Source: an uncultured Actinomycetes bacterium
GTDB taxonomy: Bacteria > Actinomycetota > Thermoleophilia > Solirubrobacterales > 70-9
NCBI GenBank assembly: GCA_946886425.1
Contig: CAMPIP010000028.1
Span: 1-17,937 of the forward strand
DNA length: 17,937 bases
Direction of reading: 5' to 3'
In this document: piece by piece, positions 6,437 through 12,810 of the stretch
Layout: each line of letters opens with the position of its first letter
How positions within the stretch are numbered: the first letter of the stretch is position 1
Made by a program: the position numbers and the translations under genes
The notes under the pieces: model-generated
What the model was told of the DNA's origin: nothing
Databases searched by the model: none
The model's input: the letters and a program-made list of their open reading frames with translations, nothing else

Positions 6437-7003
6437 TCAGGGATCCCTTCCCGGTGGGGGATCGCCGGCGACCCGAGCGTAGACGGCGAGATCGTGGGCG
6501 CGGCCGCCCAGCTGCTGGGCCTTGCGGAAGATCGCCTCGCGGCTGAAGCCGAGCCGCTCGGGGACGGCGCGGCTGCGGCGGTTGCCGGTGGCGGCGCGGA
6601 TCTCGACCCGGTCCAGCCCCCAAACCCCGAGCGCGTGGTCGGCGAGCGCCGCGACGGCGGCGGTGACGAGGCCCCGGCCCTGCTGCTCGGCGGCCAGCCA
6701 GTACCCGATCGTGGTCCGGCGGTTCGCCCAGTCGACCCCGACGAAGCCGCAGACCCCGGCGATCGCGCCGTCGCGGCGGATCGCCGCCTGGAAGCCATCG
6801 TTGGCGGCCGCCTGCGCTTGCGCCTCGGCCAGGAAAGCGTGCGTGTCGGCGAGGGTCTGGCCGGCGGCCCAGGGCAGCCACGCGGCGAGGTGGTCGCGGT
6901 TGGCTTCGATCAGGCCCTGCAACTCGGTTCCGTCGGTGAGCGCCAGCGGCCGCAGCTCGGCGCCGGAGCCGAGCCGCCAGGCGCAGCCGCCCCGCTCAAC
7001 CAC
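6437..7003 (-). CDS. GNAT-family N-acetyltransferase, RimL/RimJ-like
   Basis: This is a 188-residue acetyltransferase of the group that transfers acetyl from acetyl-CoA to protein N-termini or small amines. Visible features are the N-terminal beta strand ELRPLALTDGTELQGLIEAN, AAIRRDGAIAGVCGFVGVDW, the acetyl-CoA loop IGYWLAAEQQGRGLVTAAVA, and the late motif RVEIRAATGNRRSRAVPERL with GFSREAIFRKA. This order is typical of RimJ/RimL-type enzymes; the substrate cannot be read from sequence. The GTG start at 7003 overlaps the stop of the upstream oxidoreductase gene by 8 nt, indicating an operon. Its stop is about 40 nt from the proposed ybdK start. Confidence 0.88.
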   Translation of the reverse strand: MVERGGCAWRLGSGAELRPLALTDGTELQGLIEANRDHLAAWLPWAAGQTLADTHAFLAEAQAQAAANDGFQAAIRRDGAIAGVCGFVGVDWANRRTTIGYWLAAEQQGRGLVTAAVAALADHALGVWGLDRVEIRAATGNRRSRAVPERLGFSREAIFRKAQQLGGRAHDLAVYARVAGDPPPGRDP

Positions 7004-7898
7004 GCTCTTCCTCGGCCAGGGCGCGGCGCAACGTCTCGTCGAATGGCTCCGGGACGATCCCGAACGGGGCGGCGCCGCCGGGGTCGGTAACCACGGTTGG
7101 CGTCCGCAGCCCCTCGACCAGCGGCCGCGCCACCTTGGTGTCGACCGGGGTCACCAGGCCGAGCCAGAGCGAGGAGAGCTCGGGGCTGATCAGCGGCACC
7201 GGCAGCTTGCGGCGCGGGCGCTTGCCCATCGCGATCGCCATCCGGTCCAGCATCTCCGAGTAGGAGAGCACGTCGGGGCCGCCGATCTGGACCTCCCGGC
7301 CGGCCGACTCGGGGACGGCGGGAGCCCGGCGCAGGTACTCGACGGTGGCGTCGACGCCGATCGGCTGGGTCGGGCTGCGCAGCCAGCTGGGCGCGATCAT
7401 CACCGGCAGCCGACCGACCAGGTAGCGCAGGGTCCGGTAGGACTCGCTGCCGGCCCCGACCACCATCGCCGCCCGGAAGTAGGTCAGCGGCGGGCCGGCG
7501 GCGGCGAGCGCCTCGGCGGTGGCCTGGCGGCTGCGCAGGTGCGCGGAGACGCTGGCGTCGCCGAGGCCGCCGAGGTAGACGACCCGCTCGACGCCCTCCT
7601 CGCTCGCCATCCGGGCGAAGTTGCGGGCGCCGCTGCGCTCGCGCTCGGCGTAGCCGGCGCCGCCGCCCATCGCGTGGACGAGGTAATAGGCGACGCCGGC
7701 GCCGCGCCCGGCGCCGGCCAGGCTCTCCGCGTCGGTGACGTCGCCGACCCGCAGCTCGCAGCCGGCCGCCTCGAGCCGGGCCGCCCGCGAGCGGTCGCGG
7801 ACCAGACAGCGGACCGGCACTCCCGACTCGGCCAGCCGCGCGGCCAGCCGGCCGCCGACGAACCCCGTGGCGCCAGCGATGAGAGCGGTTTCCCCGAT
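6996..7898 (-). CDS. NmrA/atypical-SDR NAD(P)-binding oxidoreductase
   Basis: The Rossmann nucleotide-binding motif ALIAGATGFVGGRLAARL is encoded at the 5' end, followed by VPVRCLVRDRSRAARLEAAG, GDVTDAESLAGAGRGAGVAY, YLVHAMGGG, YLGGLGDASVSAHLRSRQAT and IGGPDVLSYSEMLDRMAIAM. This is the order of the SDR half found in DUF2867-type proteins. The first GTG in frame (7820) falls after the GxxGxxG motif and would delete it. The frame stays open only up to a TAG at 7904-7902 and contains no ATG, GTG or TTG there. An ATC at 7898 is used as a provisional start, 6 nt after a TAGCTT -10-like box, which would mean a leaderless transcript with a rare start codon. The SRPBCC gene diverges from the same 20-bp gap. 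Confidence 0.82.
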   Translation of the reverse strand: MGETALIAGATGFVGGRLAARLAESGVPVRCLVRDRSRAARLEAAGCELRVGDVTDAESLAGAGRGAGVAYYLVHAMGGGAGYAERERSGARNFARMASEEGVERVVYLGGLGDASVSAHLRSRQATAEALAAAGPPLTYFRAAMVVGAGSESYRTLRYLVGRLPVMIAPSWLRSPTQPIGVDATVEYLRRAPAVPESAGREVQIGGPDVLSYSEMLDRMAIAMGKRPRRKLPVPLISPELSSLWLGLVTPVDTKVARPLVEGLRTPTVVTDPGGAAPFGIVPEPFDETLRRALAEEERG

Positions 7899-7915
7899 CC
7901 GCTAAAGCTACCCGG

Positions 7916-8377
7916 GTGCGGATCCACGTCCTCGAACGAGCCCAGCGGGTCGAGCTGCCCCCCGAGCTGGCCTTCGACTTCTACGGCGACGCCGACAACC
8001 TCGAGCCGCTGACGCCGCCCTGGCTGCGCTTCGAGGTGACGACGCCGATGCCGATCGAGATGGGCGCCGGCACCCTGCTCGACTACCGGCTGCGTTTGCA
8101 CGGGGTGCCGGTGCGCTGGCGGACCAGGATCGAGAGCTGGGAACCGCCGCACCGCTTCCTCGACGTCCAGGTCCGCGGTCCCTACTCGCTCTGGGAGCAC
8201 ACCCACACCTTCGAGCCGCTCGGCGACGGCGCGACGACGATCCGCGACCGCGTCCGCTACGCGATCCCGTACGGACCGCTCGGTTCCCTCGCCCACGCCC
8301 TCTTCGTCCGCCGCGACCTGGCGCGGATTTTCGACTACCGCCAGGAGGCGGTGGCCGAACGGTTGAGATCGCCTTAG
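7916..8377 (+). CDS. SRPBCC-family ligand-binding protein
   Basis: This 153-residue protein begins MRIHVLERAQRVELPPELAF and continues DFYGDADNLEPLTPPWLRFE, LDYRLRLHGVPVRWRTRIES, RFLDVQVRGPYSLWEHTHTF and a C-terminal helix LFVRRDLARIFDYRQEAVAE. This is the START/SRPBCC (polyketide cyclase-like) helix-grip layout, which binds a hydrophobic ligand. Related domains are often fused or adjacent to NmrA-like SDR proteins, and here the divergent neighbour is such an oxidoreductase, so joint function is likely though unspecified. The GTG at 7916 lies 7 nt after a TAAAGC box without an intervening Shine-Dalgarno, suggesting a leaderless mRNA. It ends with TAG at 8375-8377. Confidence 0.85.
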   Translation: MRIHVLERAQRVELPPELAFDFYGDADNLEPLTPPWLRFEVTTPMPIEMGAGTLLDYRLRLHGVPVRWRTRIESWEPPHRFLDVQVRGPYSLWEHTHTFEPLGDGATTIRDRVRYAIPYGPLGSLAHALFVRRDLARIFDYRQEAVAERLRSP

Positions 8378-8499
8378 CGCCCGGGGAGGAGCGCGGCGAC
8401 CGATAGTCGACCGAGTGGGAGCACTGGGCCCTCTACGGGCTCGTCCTCGCCGGCATCTACCTGTTGGTCGGGGTGTTGTGCTGGCCGGAGCCCCGAGCC

Positions 8500-8952
8500 C
8501 TAGCGCCCGACGTGCAGCTCCAGGGCGTGGATCTGACTCTGCCCGTAGGAGCCGGTCTGGACCGGGCCGGCGGCACTGAGGAGGTCGCCGGGACCCGGTA
8601 GCGGCCGGGGCCGCAGGCCCTTGCGGACGTCGACGGCGGTCAGTCCCGGCAGGGTGATCCCCTGCGGGTCGGCGAGGACGAAGTGCGCGTCGCCGTCGCC
8701 GTCAGGATCGACCCTCTCGACGTAGACGATCCGGCCCTCGGTGGCGCGGCAGCCGGGGACGCCGGTGGGACAGCGGGACGGAGCTACCTTCGTCGCCACT
8801 CGCTCCCTCGCCGGCTCGGCAGCGGTCGAGTCCCTGCCCGCCTCCGGCGCCGCCGGGCGCGTCGTCCCGTGCTCGCCACCCCCGCACCCCACGGCGAGGC
8901 CCAAGACCGCGGCGGCGGCGGCGAGAACAATGATGGTCCGGCTCCGGCGCAT
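8500..8952 (-). CDS. Small lipoprotein with Asp-rich (DPDGDGD) motif
   Basis: This 150-residue protein starts MRRSRTIIVLAAAAAVLGLA and reaches a lipobox AVGC (Cys23) followed by GGG. A low-complexity Thr/Ala/Glu/Pro linker to about residue 58 comes next, consistent with a lipoprotein tethered outside the membrane. The globular part has RCPTGVPGCRATEG, VYVERVDPDGDGDAHFVLAD and ITLPGLTAVDVRKGLRP. DPDGDGD resembles a calcium-binding loop, but no partner motif is seen, so this is only suggestive. The ending SYGQSQIHALELHVGR suggests a small beta-rich (OB-like) fold. No enzymatic function is recognised. The start ATG lacks a clear Shine-Dalgarno. Confidence 0.75.
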   Translation of the reverse strand: MRRSRTIIVLAAAAAVLGLAVGCGGGEHGTTRPAAPEAGRDSTAAEPARERVATKVAPSRCPTGVPGCRATEGRIVYVERVDPDGDGDAHFVLADPQGITLPGLTAVDVRKGLRPRPLPGPGDLLSAAGPVQTGSYGQSQIHALELHVGR

Positions 8953-8995
8953 GCCCGGCGCCTAGGTCAGCAGCGCTGCGCGGCCGCCGGCCGGA

Positions 8996-9017
8996 TACCG
9001 GGCCAGTAGCCCCGGTA
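8996..9017. repeat. Hairpin between lipoprotein and pentapeptide-repeat genes
   Basis: TACCGGG (8996-9002) and CCCGGTA (9011-9017) form a 7-bp stem with an 8-nt loop in the 208-bp gap. There is no T-tract, so it is not a standard intrinsic terminator. Apart from this and a weak 58-codon ORF, nothing is supported in 8953-9160. Confidence 0.4.
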
Positions 9018-9160
9018 CCGCTTCAGGTCTTCGCGGCAGCGGCGAGCGATGGGCCAGTGATGCGCTTTCCTGCTCGAGGAGGCGCTTGACGACCCGGACC
9101 GCCGGGGCGTAGCCCTGCCCTGTGGAGCTCCGCCACACCGTTACGTCGCGGGCAGCGCGC

Positions 9161-10573
9161 TCAGGGCGAGCACGACGCTGCTGGATTGCGAATCGCGCCG
9201 TTGGGCATCACGGTGTCGCAAAAGACGGCACCGCCGAGCTTGGCTCCGTCGAGACTTGCCCCGGCGAGCACGGCGCCCGTGAGGTCAGCGCCGCGAAGGT
9301 CGGCGTTGCGCAGGTCGGCGCCCGCGAAGATCGCCCCGACGAGGTTTCCCTTGGTCAGGGTGGCACCACGCAGGTCGGCGCGCTCGAAGGCGGAGGAACG
9401 CCCGTCGACCCCGGTCAGGTCGGCGCCCTGCAGGTCGACGCCGCTGAGCACGGTCAGCCCCAGCGAGGTTCGGCGCAGCGAGGCGCCGCGCAGGTCGGCA
9501 TCGACGATCGAGGTCGCGCCGAGGTTGGCCCCGTCGAACTTCGCCTTGGTCGCGCTGGCATAGGCAAGCGAGCCGAGCGGAAAGTTGACGTTGCGGAGGT
9601 CGGAGCCGTTGAGGTTGGCGTAGGCGAGGAAGGCACCCTGCAGGCTCTTATCCTTGAAGTTCGTCCGCGGACATTTCGTGAAGGCCTCGATCTCGCAGCC
9701 GCTGACCCGCTCCCCAGCCTGCACCTGGGTTCCCGTCTGCAGCGCGTAGATGGCCGGGAACATCGGGCTGCTCGACGGCACCGCGATCGGCTGGGACCCG
9801 GGAGGGCCGGGCCTGATCTGTCCGGGGCAGAGACCTTTGCGCGGCGCGATCACTTTCCCGCTCGGCATCAGCGTGTTGCAGAAGTGGGACCCCTTGAGGT
9901 CGACGCCCCCCATCCGCGAGCCGGTGAAGTCGGCGTTGGTGAGGTTCATTTCGCGCATGTCGGCGCCGCGCATGTCGGTGCCGTTGACGTCAGAGTTGGA
10001 GAAATCCATCCCCCTCATGTTCGCCCCGCGCAGGTCGGAGCCGACGATCGCGCCGAAGTAACCGTCGGTGCCGACCAGCTGGGCCCCGCGCATGTCAGCG
10101 TTGGTGAAGCCGGCGAAGGTGGTCGTGGCCCCGCTGAGGTTGGCGTTGCGGAGGTTGGCGTAGGCAAGCGAGCTGCCGATGAAGTTGACGTTGCTGAAGT
10201 CGGCCCCGCCCGCGCGAAGGAAGGACCCAAGCGAGAGCACCAGGCTGCCGTCCCTGAGACTGGCGCCGCTCAGCTTCGCGTAGGAGAGATTGGCGGAGTT
10301 GAGCCGCGCCCCAGTCAAGTCCGCGGCCGGGCAAGACGTCTCCGCCTCGATGACACAGGTTCCGATCTTCTGCCCGTAGGTGGTTGGCGCTTCGGATTGT
10401 GCCTGGACCAGAAGGTAGTAGGGGTTGCCCGGGACAACCTCGACCGAACTGGGGATCGAGGCGGCGCCAGCCGTCGCCGGCAGGATCAGGACGAAGGCGG
10501 CAACGAGAGCGACTGCGAAGATACGGAGCTGGCCTGACAAAGACACTCCCCCTAGAGAATTTCGAGCGGACAA
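9161..10573 (-). CDS. Exported protein with two pentapeptide-repeat domains
   Basis: This is an exported protein of up to 470 residues. Signal peptide: LRIFAVALVAAFVLILPATA followed by GAAS. Two homologous halves follow. Each opens with a cysteine-containing header (CVIEAETSCPAADLTGA near 72; CEIEAFTKCPRTNFKD near 293), continues with A(D/N)LxxA pentapeptides forming a right-handed quadrilateral beta helix, and closes with a matching cap (FCNTLMPSGKV; FCDTVMPNGAI). A Pro/Gly/Ser-rich linker joins the halves (about 245-270). Most pentapeptide proteins lack known function, and an extracellular or cell-surface structural role is inferred. The start could be the TTG at 10540, which has GGGGGAG at good spacing, or the GTG at 10546, giving a protein about 10 residues shorter. 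Confidence 0.88.
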   Translation of the reverse strand: MSARNSLGGVSLSGQLRIFAVALVAAFVLILPATAGAASIPSSVEVVPGNPYYLLVQAQSEAPTTYGQKIGTCVIEAETSCPAADLTGARLNSANLSYAKLSGASLRDGSLVLSLGSFLRAGGADFSNVNFIGSSLAYANLRNANLSGATTTFAGFTNADMRGAQLVGTDGYFGAIVGSDLRGANMRGMDFSNSDVNGTDMRGADMREMNLTNADFTGSRMGGVDLKGSHFCNTLMPSGKVIAPRKGLCPGQIRPGPPGSQPIAVPSSSPMFPAIYALQTGTQVQAGERVSGCEIEAFTKCPRTNFKDKSLQGAFLAYANLNGSDLRNVNFPLGSLAYASATKAKFDGANLGATSIVDADLRGASLRRTSLGLTVLSGVDLQGADLTGVDGRSSAFERADLRGATLTKGNLVGAIFAGADLRNADLRGADLTGAVLAGASLDGAKLGGAVFCDTVMPNGAIRNPAASCSP

Positions 10574-10641
10574 ACGGCGGCGGAAGTCTACTCAACGCCC
10601 CGACAATCGGCTCTAGAAACGGTCGATTAGTGCAAAAGTTC

Positions 10642-10662
10642 GAGCCGCGTCGCGCGGCGACC
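10642..10662 (-). terminator. Possible intrinsic terminator after the M23-like peptidase gene
   Basis: GCCGCG / CGCGGC (10644-10658) forms a 6-bp GC stem with a 3-nt loop about 14 bp past the stop. On the minus strand TCGAACTTTT follows, so the T-tract is displaced by several bases. Weak. Confidence 0.35.
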
Positions 10663-10672
10663 GGCTTCCCGG

Positions 10673-11965
10673 TCAGTCGCCCTGCGTGGGGAAGACGTTG
10701 ATGGTCCCGTTCAGCGGCAACTCCTTCAGATGAGGCACGGGATTCATGAGCAGAGACATCGGCAGGGGAGCTGTGCCGCCGATCAGGTCGAGCAGCTGCT
10801 CCTGCGTGACGGTGCCGGTCTGGCCAAACGAGACGAAGGTGTTCGGATAGCCGTCGTCGGTGACTGCGTTGGCCCCCTCGACCACGTGGAAATGCAGGTG
10901 GGGGGCCAGGCTGCCACCGCTGTTGCCCAGCCGGCCGAGCAGCTGGCCGGCCTTGACCCGGTCACCGGGCTGTACCGCCACGCTGCCTTTCTGCAGGTGC
11001 GCGTAGACGGCGGTGAGGCCGTTCTTCATCCGCACTTCGACGTCGTTGCCAGGAAGCTCCGGGATCCGCAGCGTCGTCGGCATGGCCTGCGGCGCCTGTT
11101 CGGGCCGCCCGTTGTGGACCGAGCTCACGACTCCGGCGCCGGCGGAGATCACCGGCGCTCCGTAGCCGACCCAGTTGGAAAGGACTTTGGGATCGCCATG
11201 GAACGCGCGGCCGTCGGCGCCGATCTGGATCCAGTCGGCCGCGAACCGCTCCGCTGCCTGCAGCCTGCCGTCGAGTCCGAACATCGCGACGACGTGGCTG
11301 GTGGGCTGGCAGCAGGCGTTGGAGGCGAGCCAGCCGGCACCTTCCAGCGGTGGATGCAGAACGGGCGCAGTCCTCTTCGAGACCGCGGTCGCGCCGGTCC
11401 GGTAGCGAGTGCGCTCGGTCTTCCCGGTGACCGGTTCTACACCGGTGACATCGAAGCGCTGGACCAGACGATCCGGCACCGCCTTGCGCTCGGCGAAACT
11501 TGGGTTGAGATAGAGCACGCGGGATTCATTGGGTCCGATCGAGGTGTTCTTCACCGGGACCCGATCGGCGCCGAGCAGAGCCCCGGCGGCAATGAGTTCC
11601 TTCGCGCTCAACCTCGCCACAGGGCGGCCTTTGGGAGTCAGCACCTGGACCGAGTTCAGCTTCGCCGGTTTCGAGACCGAGTTGGTGACGAGCAGCTCAT
11701 AGACCGCGTAGAAGCGCCCATCGCTGCCGCGAACCGGAACCACGTTCTTCTGCGCAATGGGCGAGGTGGCCAGTGGGGTCACCTGGATCGCCCCCGCATC
11801 TCGGCCGGGAGCGGCCGTCGCGGCCTCGGCGCACAGGAGCGTGCTCAGGCCGAGGGCCAGCAGCGTGAGAACGTGTCGAGCGGAGGAAAGCGTGTAAGCG
11901 CGAATGGTTGTCACCTCAGACCCGCCGGGCTTTCGATCCGAAGCGGGGTGGTCGTGGGTCGGCAT
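10673..11965 (-). CDS. Exported M23 (LytM-like) metallopeptidase-family protein
   Basis: This 430-residue protein has an N-terminal signal region (RHVLTLLALGLSTLLCAEAA). An unrecognised beta-rich domain (about 55-200, with NVVPVRGSDGRFYAVYELLV) precedes the M23 domain. The latter shows AERFAADWIQIGADGRAFHG, NWVGYGAPVISAGAGVVSSV, GLTAVYAHLQKGSVAVQPGD, RVKAGQLLGRLGNSGG and the zinc-site signature APHLHFHVVEG. M23 enzymes cut peptidoglycan cross-bridges. The first zinc ligand is less certain: the Asp is probably in FAADW, while the only nearby His (TSHVVAMFG) is more distant than in textbook members, so activity should not be assumed. The ATG at 11965 has no clear RBS; GTG 11914 is an alternative start. 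Located next to the tRNA scar. Confidence 0.82.
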   Translation of the reverse strand: MPTHDHPASDRKPGGSEVTTIRAYTLSSARHVLTLLALGLSTLLCAEAATAAPGRDAGAIQVTPLATSPIAQKNVVPVRGSDGRFYAVYELLVTNSVSKPAKLNSVQVLTPKGRPVARLSAKELIAAGALLGADRVPVKNTSIGPNESRVLYLNPSFAERKAVPDRLVQRFDVTGVEPVTGKTERTRYRTGATAVSKRTAPVLHPPLEGAGWLASNACCQPTSHVVAMFGLDGRLQAAERFAADWIQIGADGRAFHGDPKVLSNWVGYGAPVISAGAGVVSSVHNGRPEQAPQAMPTTLRIPELPGNDVEVRMKNGLTAVYAHLQKGSVAVQPGDRVKAGQLLGRLGNSGGSLAPHLHFHVVEGANAVTDDGYPNTFVSFGQTGTVTQEQLLDLIGGTAPLPMSLLMNPVPHLKELPLNGTINVFPTQGD

Positions 11966-12008
11966 GGAAGACGGTGCTTGGCGAGTCCGTTAATCCCGGG
12001 CTCGAGGC

Positions 12009-12041
12009 CGCTGTCGTTCGTCCGGACCGCCGACGACAGCG
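12009..12041. repeat. Perfect 9-bp inverted repeat upstream of the M23-like gene
   Basis: CGCTGTCGT (12009-12017) and ACGACAGCG (12033-12041) flank 15 bp containing TCCGGA. It lies 44-76 bp before the peptidase start, with the AT-rich ATTATCTATCC on the minus strand just upstream as a possible -10 region. It could be an operator or a 5'-UTR hairpin. The rest of 11966-12279 holds the tRNA remnant, its terminator and GGGGACA motifs. Confidence 0.4.
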
Positions 12042-12092
12042 CTCGAAGTCGGATAGATAATCACGTTGGTGTCCATGGCCTGCCCTGGAACG

Positions 12093-12114
12093 AAAAAACC
12101 CCGCTTCTGCGGGG
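12093..12114 (-). terminator. Intrinsic terminator of the disrupted tRNA gene
   Basis: On the minus strand CCCCGC, loop AGAA, GCGGGG and six T residues form a textbook rho-independent terminator, immediately 3' of the tRNA acceptor strand. Confidence 0.88.
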
Positions 12115-12120
12115 CTTCTC

Positions 12121-12150
12121 GGAGTACCGCTACGGGGATTCGAACCCCGG
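12121..12150 (-). tRNA. tRNA 3'-end remnant (T-arm and acceptor 3' strand); putative att site of an integrated element
   Basis: The minus strand carries CGGGG-TTCGAAT-CCCCG, a perfect T-stem with consensus T-loop, then TAGCGGT-A-CTCC in the position of the acceptor 3' strand and discriminator, followed by a strong terminator. The matching 5' acceptor strand, D-arm and anticodon arm are absent upstream: no ACCGCTA or similar occurs in the expected 70-90 nt. It is therefore a fragment, not a gene, and the amino-acid identity cannot be told. Such fragments mark where integrases insert DNA into tRNA 3' ends. Confidence 0.7.
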
Positions 12151-12230
12151 TTTCCGGACTGAGAAATGTCCCCGGCGGGCCAGTTGTGGCCGATCCGTGC
12201 CTAGGTTGTCCGCCAATTCTAGTTGCGTTC

Positions 12231-12269
12231 GGGGACATTCGGTGGAGCCGGGGACATATTTCGGGACAC
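12231..12269 (+). repeat. Cluster of GGGGACA motifs near the element end
   Basis: GGGGACAT occurs at 12231-12238 and 12250-12257 and GGGACAC at 12263-12269, in direct orientation. An inverted copy, ATGTCCCC, lies at 12166-12173 beside the tRNA remnant. The placement suits integrase or excisionase arm-type sites, but this is a guess from position. Confidence 0.4.
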
Positions 12270-12279
12270 GTTTCTGCCC

Positions 12280-12810
12280 TTAAGCGCTGCCGCTTCGCGG
12301 GAAGGCGGCCGCGACGGCTGCGTCTTTGACCGCGCGATGCAGCCGCTCCGCCGCGTCGAGCGCCAAATCGATGTTGAGTTCGACCCCCAGCCAGGAAAAG
12401 GTGGTGCCGTCAAAGGACCCGGCCTGTAGCTGCCCCCTTCTGACCGTGCGATCACGGCCGTTTTCCATCGCGTAGTCGCCAGCATGCTCACCGACATTGC
12501 GCATGCGGCGCAGATGAGGCAAAGCCGAATCGAAGGAATCGATCGCGCGCTCAAACGAGGCTCCATCCGGCCCTGATTGCCGCGCAAGCACCCCAGCCGA
12601 GCGAAGCCGCCATAGCGCAACTATCAGGAACTGAAGGTCCGCCCACCAGCGAAGTACAAAATGCCGGTCCTCGGGCTCGCTCGAACGGATTCTGCGACAT
12701 TGGATCGCCACCATGTACATGGCCTCATTCGAGAAGCTGTACGCCCTCGCAAGCGCCGCCACTTCTTCCTCATCCCGAAGTGCCGTCGACTCAGCGGTCA
12801 TTGAATTCAA
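12280..12810 (-). CDS. Small helical protein coupled to the second TIR gene, unknown function
   Basis: This 176-residue, mostly helical protein was not recognised with confidence. Notable segments are EEEVAALARAYSFSNEAMYM, RHFVLRWWADLQFLIVALWR, ALPHLRRMRNVGEHAGDYAM and WLGVELNIDLALDAAERLHR. The RxRNVGEHAGDY motif is the most conserved-looking part and recalls HEPN-like helical bundles (RNxxxH), where it would be a candidate RNase site; this is a weak inference. The TTG at 12810 has AAGGAG at good spacing and overlaps the TGA of the TIR gene (TTGA), so the two proteins are made together. As the second gene of a TIR operon in a defence locus it could be a partner, antidote or accessory effector. 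Confidence 0.7.
   Translation of the reverse strand: MNSMTAESTALRDEEEVAALARAYSFSNEAMYMVAIQCRRIRSSEPEDRHFVLRWWADLQFLIVALWRLRSAGVLARQSGPDGASFERAIDSFDSALPHLRRMRNVGEHAGDYAMENGRDRTVRRGQLQAGSFDGTTFSWLGVELNIDLALDAAERLHRAVKDAAVAAAFPRSGSA

Noticed and set aside
4687..6546. Plus-strand open frame of about 619 codons
   Set aside because: It runs out of frame through the transposase, across the palindrome and antisense to ybdK; composition is Arg/Gly/Ala-rich with no domain. It exists because stop codons are rare in GC-rich DNA.
6522..8012. Plus-strand open frame of 496 codons
   Set aside because: Antisense to the GNAT and NmrA genes, with low-complexity translation and no recognisable motif.
8962..9138. 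58-codon minus-strand ORF between the lipoprotein and pentapeptide genes
   Set aside because: Begins at a GTG without RBS, and an alternative frame looks equally coding; no family recognised. Could be a decayed fragment.
9122..10537. Plus-strand open frame of 471 codons opposite the pentapeptide gene
   Set aside because: Its VGAxEV repeats are the mirror of the pentapeptide repeats on the real strand; it has no signal or domain of its own.
12121..12260. A complete tRNA gene
   Set aside because: No 5' acceptor strand, D-arm or fitting anticodon arm upstream of the T-arm.
12066..12329. Plus-strand ORF containing TATGIRTPVSGLRN
   Set aside because: This peptide is the antisense translation of a tRNA T-arm, a common spurious call; the DNA is explained by the tRNA remnant.
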